In this document: piece by piece, positions 3,614 to 7,388 of the stretch
Layout: every line of letters starts with the position of its first letter
Numbering within the stretch: position 1 is the first letter of the stretch
Source: CAMBDR01 sp046597185
Lineage (GTDB): Bacteria > Pseudomonadota > Gammaproteobacteria > Burkholderiales > Burkholderiaceae_D
Direction of reading: 5' to 3'
Length of the DNA: 7,388 nt
NCBI GenBank assembly: GCA_046597185.1
Contig: JBKJLF010000259.1
Coordinates: 1 to 7,388 of the forward strand
Notes under the pieces: model-generated
Told to the model about the DNA's origin: nothing
Databases searched by the model: none
Seen by the model: only the letters and a program-made list of their open reading frames with translations
Translations under genes and position numbers: made by a program

Positions 3614-6472
3614 ATGACTAACACAATGGCGCAAAAAAAATATCTGGTCGGGATCGATTTGGGCACCACCCACACCGTGGTGGCTTATGCTGCGCCGGGC
3701 AAATCAAAAATCGAGTTATTCCCGATTGAGCAATCGGTCGGTTTGGGCACGGTGGCGGCCCAGCCTTTATTACCGTCAGCGCGCTATCACCCGGCCCCCG
3801 GTGAAATTAGCCCCGGCGCGTGCCAATTGCCGTGGCCCAACATGAGTACGGCAGGGGCTACGACAGCGGGCGAACCAAACGACCAGCCGCCAGCCATCAT
3901 CGGGCGCTTGGCGCGGCAACTGGGGGCGCAAGTGCCGGGGCGCTTGGTAACCAGCGCCAAGAGTTGGCTGTCGCACCCCAATGTGGATCGCACTGCCGCG
4001 ATTTTGCCTTGGGGCGCGGCCAGCGATGTGGCCAAAATATCGCCATTAGCCGCCAGCAGCAGCTACCTGGCGCATGTGCATGCGGCGTGGGATCATCAAT
4101 TCCCGAAACATCCGCTGGCCGAGCAAGAAATCGTACTCACCATCCCCGCATCGTTTGACGAAGGTGCGCGCGCGCTGACCTTGCAAGCGGCGCAGGATGC
4201 AGGTTTGCCCAAAGTAAGCCTGGTGGAAGAGCCGCAAGCCGCCTTTTACGATTGGTTGCAACGTCAGGGAAAGCAATTAAAGGCGCAATTGGCTGATAGC
4301 AAGCTGGTTCTGGTGGTCGATGTGGGCGGTGGCACCAGCGACTTTTCGCTGATTCAGGTGAACAATAACGCCGGCCAGCCGGAATTGATCCGCATAGGCG
4401 TGGGCAGCCACTTAATGCTGGGCGGCGACAATATGGATTTAACCCTGGCGCACCTGGCCGAACAACGGCTGCAACCGGGTGGCGGCAAGCTCAGCGCCAC
4501 CCAATTATCGCAATTGATTGAACGCTGCCGTAGCGCCAAAGAGCAATTACTCGCCGCCGATGCCCCCACCCATACCAGCGTAACCCTGCTGGGCAGTGGC
4601 AGCAAATTGATCGGCGGCACACGCAGTATTGATTTGCAGCGGGAAGAAGTGGAACATCTCATTGTCGATGGCTTTTTCCCGCAGGTGGAACTGAGCCAAG
4701 GCCCGCAAAAAAATCGCAGCACCTTGCTCGAATTTGGCTTACCTTACGCCAGCGATGCGGCCATTACGCGCCATCTGGCCGGATTTTTGCAGCAACATGG
4801 CATGCCCGACACCTTGCTCTTGAATGGCGGTGTGTTTCGGGCGGCGGCGTTGGCGCGGCGTTTGCAGGATACGCTCGATAGTTGGGGCCAGCAAGCGGTG
4901 CGTCTGCTGGCCAACGACAACCCGGATATTGCCGTCGCACGTGGCGCGGTGGCGTTTGCGCTGGCGCGCCTGGGCAAGGGGCCGCGAATTGGCGGCGGTG
5001 CGGCGCGCAGTTACTATTTATTGCTGGATCAGGAGCGCGGCAACTCGCCGCGCCCGGCACGCGCCATTTGCCTGTTACCGCGCGGCACCGAGCCGGGGAT
5101 AGAACTGACGTTGCCGGAGCGCCAGTTTGCCTTGCGCCTGGGGCAGCCGGTGCGCTTTCATCTGGTCAGTTCCACTCAGACTCAGGGCCACACGCCGGGT
5201 AGTATCGTGACGCTGGATCAAGCGGAATTTGATGCTTTACCGCCGATTGCGACGGTATTGAAAGCCGCGCAAAATCAAACCAATCAATCCGGCAAGCAGG
5301 AAGTGCGGGTGCAACTGGTATGCATGTTGACCGAAGTGGGCACGATGGAAATTCATTGCGTGGCGCTTGATGGTGCGCTTGATGGTGGGCTCGATGGTGG
5401 GCGTGATCCCCCCCCTGCGCACGCCGCCGCGACCAATCCGGCGCAGCGCTGGAAGCTTGAGTTTCAATTGCGCGGCAATGATGAAGCCGATAGCGCGCCG
5501 GAAGATGCCGCCGCCCTGCCCGCGCGCAGTGGCGAGGCGCTAGCCTTGATCGAACGCATTTTTGGCACGCGCGGCCCGCAAGTGAGCGCCAAAGAAGTGA
5601 AAGCCATGCGCGCCGAATTGGAGCAAATTCTTGGCCCACGCGAGCGCTGGAGCACCCCATTGCTGCGTCATTTATTTGACGCACTGTGGCAGCGGGTAAA
5701 AAGTCGGCGGCGCTCGGTCGAGCATGAGCGTTTATGGCTCAATTTGATTGGCTATTGTCTGCGCCCCGGCTTTGGCTATCCGCTGGACGATTGGCGCATT
5801 AGCCAGTTATGGACTTTATTCGGGCAAGGGGTACAGTTCCCCAAAGACACCCAGGTTTGTTCTGAATGGTGGACTCTGTGGCGGCGCGTGGCGGGCGGTT
5901 TGGATAGCGCTGCGCAATTGCAATTGCTGGATGATTTCGCCCTCAATTTGCAAGGCAGCGCGGAGGACTGGAAAGCGCGCCCGGCCCATTCGGTGGCGGG
6001 CAATGTGGATGATATGTTAAGGCTGGGCGCATCGCTGGAGCGTATTCCGGCGGCCTACAAGGCAGAAATTGGTGTTTGGTTACTCAAACAAATCCAAGCC
6101 AACCAAAATGCCGACGCCAGCGCGCGCCACCTGTGGGCGCTGGCGCGCCTGGGGGCAAGAATACCGTTTCATGGCACCGCGCATGAAGTAGTGGAAGTGG
6201 AGGTAGTGGTGCAATGGCTGGAGCAATTATTTGCCTGGGATTGGCGGCGCAATGAAGCGGCGGCTTTTGCCGCCAGCCACCTCGCGCGCATGTGTGGCGA
6301 CCGCACGCGTGACCTGCCCGAGAGCGTGCGCGCGCAGGTGTTGCAACGCTTGGGTGCGTGCAATGCGCCCGCGCAATGGCTGCAGATGGTGCGGGAAGTG
6401 GTGCAGTTGGATGAGGCGGCACAAAAACGGGTATTGGGCGATGCGCTGCCGCCGGGGTTGAAGTTGCTTTAA
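3614..6472 (+). CDS. Hsp70-family protein with C-terminal DUF3731-type helical domain, paralog 2
   Basis: This 952-aa protein is much longer than DnaK (638 aa). The nucleotide-binding domain covers about 8-440: VGIDLGTTHT at 12-21, Lys116 in SAKSW, Glu206 in EEPQAA, VVDVGGGTSDFSLI with Asp236 and Thr241, and LLLNGGVF with Asn404. All hydrolysis residues are kept. A beta-rich, substrate-binding-like region follows (about 455-625), again without the DnaK linker, and is interrupted by an A-L-D-G repeat (584-599). Residues from about 640 to the end form a long Trp- and Arg-rich, apparently all-helical region (for example Trp752, Trp753 and Trp756) that fits DUF3731, a domain known only attached to Hsp70 proteins. 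Paralog 1 shares long blocks (HPNVDR, IPASFD, GGDNMDLTLAH, GSKLIGG, GFFPQVE, ITRHLA), which points to tandem duplication. It lies 20 bases after paralog 1. A TAA at 3611-3613 fixes the start at or after 3614; ATG 3626 is the alternative, and neither has a clear Shine-Dalgarno, so coupling to the upstream gene is likely. Clients are unknown. Confidence 0.95.
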   Translation: MTNTMAQKKYLVGIDLGTTHTVVAYAAPGKSKIELFPIEQSVGLGTVAAQPLLPSARYHPAPGEISPGACQLPWPNMSTAGATTAGEPNDQPPAIIGRLARQLGAQVPGRLVTSAKSWLSHPNVDRTAAILPWGAASDVAKISPLAASSSYLAHVHAAWDHQFPKHPLAEQEIVLTIPASFDEGARALTLQAAQDAGLPKVSLVEEPQAAFYDWLQRQGKQLKAQLADSKLVLVVDVGGGTSDFSLIQVNNNAGQPELIRIGVGSHLMLGGDNMDLTLAHLAEQRLQPGGGKLSATQLSQLIERCRSAKEQLLAADAPTHTSVTLLGSGSKLIGGTRSIDLQREEVEHLIVDGFFPQVELSQGPQKNRSTLLEFGLPYASDAAITRHLAGFLQQHGMPDTLLLNGGVFRAAALARRLQDTLDSWGQQAVRLLANDNPDIAVARGAVAFALARLGKGPRIGGGAARSYYLLLDQERGNSPRPARAICLLPRGTEPGIELTLPERQFALRLGQPVRFHLVSSTQTQGHTPGSIVTLDQAEFDALPPIATVLKAAQNQTNQSGKQEVRVQLVCMLTEVGTMEIHCVALDGALDGGLDGGRDPPPAHAAATNPAQRWKLEFQLRGNDEADSAPEDAAALPARSGEALALIERIFGTRGPQVSAKEVKAMRAELEQILGPRERWSTPLLRHLFDALWQRVKSRRRSVEHERLWLNLIGYCLRPGFGYPLDDWRISQLWTLFGQGVQFPKDTQVCSEWWTLWRRVAGGLDSAAQLQLLDDFALNLQGSAEDWKARPAHSVAGNVDDMLRLGASLERIPAAYKAEIGVWLLKQIQANQNADASARHLWALARLGARIPFHGTAHEVVEVEVVVQWLEQLFAWDWRRNEAAAFAASHLARMCGDRTRDLPESVRAQVLQRLGACNAPAQWLQMVREVVQLDEAAQKRVLGDALPPGLKLL
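5363..5410 (+). repeat. 12-bp tandem repeat in Hsp70 paralog 2
   Basis: Four 12-bp units encode A-L-D-G, A-L-D-G, G-L-D-G and G-R-D-P at residues 584-599: two exact GCGCTTGATGGT copies, one GGGCTCGATGGT, and one degenerate copy. They interrupt the beta-rich region between the MEIHCVAL strand and the WKLEFQLRG strand. In paralog 1 the equivalent strands (LELLFAAV, WKVEFNVRG) are joined by only a few residues, so this is a loop insertion. Confidence 0.8.
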
Positions 6473-6487
6473 TCGGGCAGCAAATAC

Positions 6488-6986
6488 TTACTTGGGCAAG
6501 GGCCGCAATGCAAACCGGGCTTGAATTTGTCGCAATTGCCGGGTTGCCGCCTTCGCCTGCAAGGCATCCGCGTCAAGCCCCAGCGTGTACAGGATCGGCA
6601 CCGCATCCCCGCGCGCGCGAAAGGCAATGATTCTGATGGCAAGCTTTACGCCCTTGTGATACCGCACTTCTGCCGCTGGCAAGTTGGCCAATTTCGGCAA
6701 GGTCAATCTCGGCACAGGATGCACGCCTTCATCGGCCAACAATTGCAACAAGGCAGCCTTTGCTGAGCCATGAAACATCGCATCGTAACTACCATCAACC
6801 CAAATTTTCGCACTACCCTGCAAGTTAATTGCCAGCCCGTGCTGTGGCGCGGGGGGGAAGGTTTTCAATAGTGTGCAGCCCAGGCAGCAATGTGAGGTGG
6901 TAGCCGTATTCAGGATTGGTGTATTGCTGTTGGGGCGCGCTGGCCAATAGTGCGCAGAGGAAAAGAGAAAATAGTGGCAGTTTCAT
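6488..6986 (-). pseudogene. Exported protein of unknown function, split by a one-base frameshift
   Basis: The reading starts at ATG 6986 with a signal peptide (MKLPLFSLFLCALLASA, cleavage near residues 15-17) and continues as QYTNPEYGYHLTLLPGLHTIENLPP. It then hits a seven-G run on the plus strand (6851-6857), after which this frame stops at 6825-6827 (53 aa). Removing one base from the run joins it exactly to the downstream frame, which runs through APQHGLAINLQGSAKIWVDG to the stop at 6488-6490. That gives a corrected protein of 165 aa. It would be a periplasmic or secreted protein; I do not recognise the family. The downstream frame alone has only a TTG start at 6868 and no signal peptide, so it is not a separate gene. 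The break may be a true mutation, a phase-variable switch, or a sequencing error in the homopolymer. The gene converges on the Hsp70 operon with 15 bases between stops and overlaps an upstream frame by ATGA. Confidence 0.8.
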
Positions 6987-7156
6987 TCTTTCACACCACA
7001 CGCCTGCTTGAATTTAATCACCGTTTTTAACTGATTTGCCAGAATTGTGTAGTAATTCGGGTTTTCCGTATTGTAGCGTGCTTGTTTTAAGCCTTTGGCG
7101 AAAATCCCATGTCTACATCCCTTGGCTGTTTTCAAAACAGCGCTACCGACAACCAT
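6983..7156 (-). CDS. Unrecognised short frame overlapping the exported-protein gene
   Basis: This frame ends with a Lys-rich, apparently helical tail (YNTENPNYYTILANQLK, then KFKQACGVKE) and its TGA overlaps the next ATG as ATGA, which is typical of a co-transcribed gene pair. The upstream limit is uncertain. The frame stays open to 7303, where only a TTG is available directly after an in-frame TAA. The ATG at 7156 would give 57 aa, but I see no ribosome binding site. It may instead be the 3' end of the gene entering from the right edge, displaced by a frameshift between 7303 and 7201. Composition suggests real coding for at least the last 30 residues. Function unknown. Confidence 0.4.
   Translation of the reverse strand: MVVGSAVLKTAKGCRHGIFAKGLKQARYNTENPNYYTILANQLKTVIKFKQACGVKE
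7125..7141. repeat. Near-perfect palindrome GCTGTTTTCAAAACAGC
   Basis: Two 8-bp arms are separated by a single central base. The short spacer suits a dimeric protein operator better than an RNA hairpin. It lies inside the uncertain frame on the minus strand, so it may be coincidental. Confidence 0.35.
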
Positions 7157-7200
7157 TGCCAATTGAACCTGCAAACGGTTGCCGTGGTGGATTCCGATTG

Positions 7201-7388
7201 TTATGCACAATCTTGGTCTACAGTATTTTCCGCTGGGGTTTCCCGCAAATTGGCCCTGCCAACCTTGGCTACCGACTTCGGCGCGCCGCCGACGTAGACC
7301 CAATTAGCAACATAAGCGCAGCGTGCAATAGAGGTTTTGCTTTTTTCGCCGCTGTGTATTAAGCCAAGGGTTTCGGCGTTATCCCACG
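7201..7388 (-). CDS. C-terminal part of an unrecognised protein, cut by the window edge
   Basis: A frame open from the right edge (first full codon at 7386-7384) runs for 61 codons to a TAA at 7201-7203. The peptide has a natural composition, with blocks such as WDNAETLGLIHSGEKS, SIARCAYVANWVYVGG and ENTVDQDCA, but I cannot place it in a family. The start lies outside the window. It precedes the exported-protein gene on the same strand, with a 214-base stretch that contains the ATGA-coupled frame ending at 6983. The true protein may therefore continue into that frame if a frameshift is present, or genuinely end here. Confidence 0.5.
   Translation of the reverse strand, partial: WDNAETLGLIHSGEKSKTSIARCAYVANWVYVGGAPKSVAKVGRANLRETPAENTVDQDCA

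Noticed and set aside
1683..5410. The 12-bp repeats as CRISPR or mobile-element repeats
   Set aside because: They are in-frame tandem copies without spacers, with different sequences at each site, inside intact coding regions.
6473..6487. Shared terminator between the convergent genes
   Set aside because: The 15-base gap and flanks contain no GC-rich stem followed by a T-run.
6521..6766. Plus-strand frame opposite the exported-protein gene
   Set aside because: The translation is Arg/Gln-rich and unnatural, and the minus-strand frame plus signal peptide explains the region.
7036..7362. Plus-strand frames at 7036-7362 and 7109-7297 as genes
   Set aside because: They lack ribosome binding sites. 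The 7109 frame shares codon boundaries with the minus-strand frame ending at 6983 and looks like its antisense shadow. The minus-strand frames fit the neighbouring gene better.

Overview
The window looks like chromosomal DNA of a Gram-negative proteobacterium, most likely a betaproteobacterium. This rests on a SlyB-type outer-membrane lipoprotein, a DUF2760 protein followed by two Hsp70-like genes, GC-rich coding sequence and AT-rich intergenic DNA. The genus assignment is an impression, not a computed result. I see no rRNA, tRNA, CRISPR array, transposase or integrase.

Layout, left to right. Positions 75-524 (+) encode a SlyB-like glycine-zipper lipoprotein. Positions 525-1050 carry no convincing protein gene. 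That stretch holds an AT-rich, inverted-repeat-rich segment, a 12-nt direct repeat, a strong intrinsic terminator at 957-982 with no obvious gene to terminate, and the probable promoter and leader of the next operon. Positions 1051-6472 (+) form a compact three-gene operon: a DUF2760 protein, a lidless Hsp70-like protein (650 aa, start overlapping the previous stop by ATGA), and a second, longer Hsp70-like protein (952 aa) with a C-terminal all-helical DUF3731-type extension. The two Hsp70 proteins are clear paralogs and probably arose by tandem duplication. Both keep the ATPase signature residues, but both lack the canonical DnaK linker and helical lid. The operon is the most interesting part of the window: it looks like a dedicated, poorly characterised chaperone-like ATPase system without its own J-protein or GrpE.

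Convergent to the operon on the minus strand, positions 6488-6986 hold a gene for an exported protein with a signal peptide. It is split by a one-base frameshift in a run of seven G. Upstream of it on the same strand, an unrecognised reading frame enters from the right edge and stops at 7201. A different frame then ends in an ATGA overlap with the exported-protein gene. This suggests one upstream partner gene, itself possibly broken.

A recurring oddity is three separate in-frame 12-bp tandem repeats, two in the first Hsp70 gene and one in the second. They encode four-residue repeats at sites that are probably surface loops or termini.
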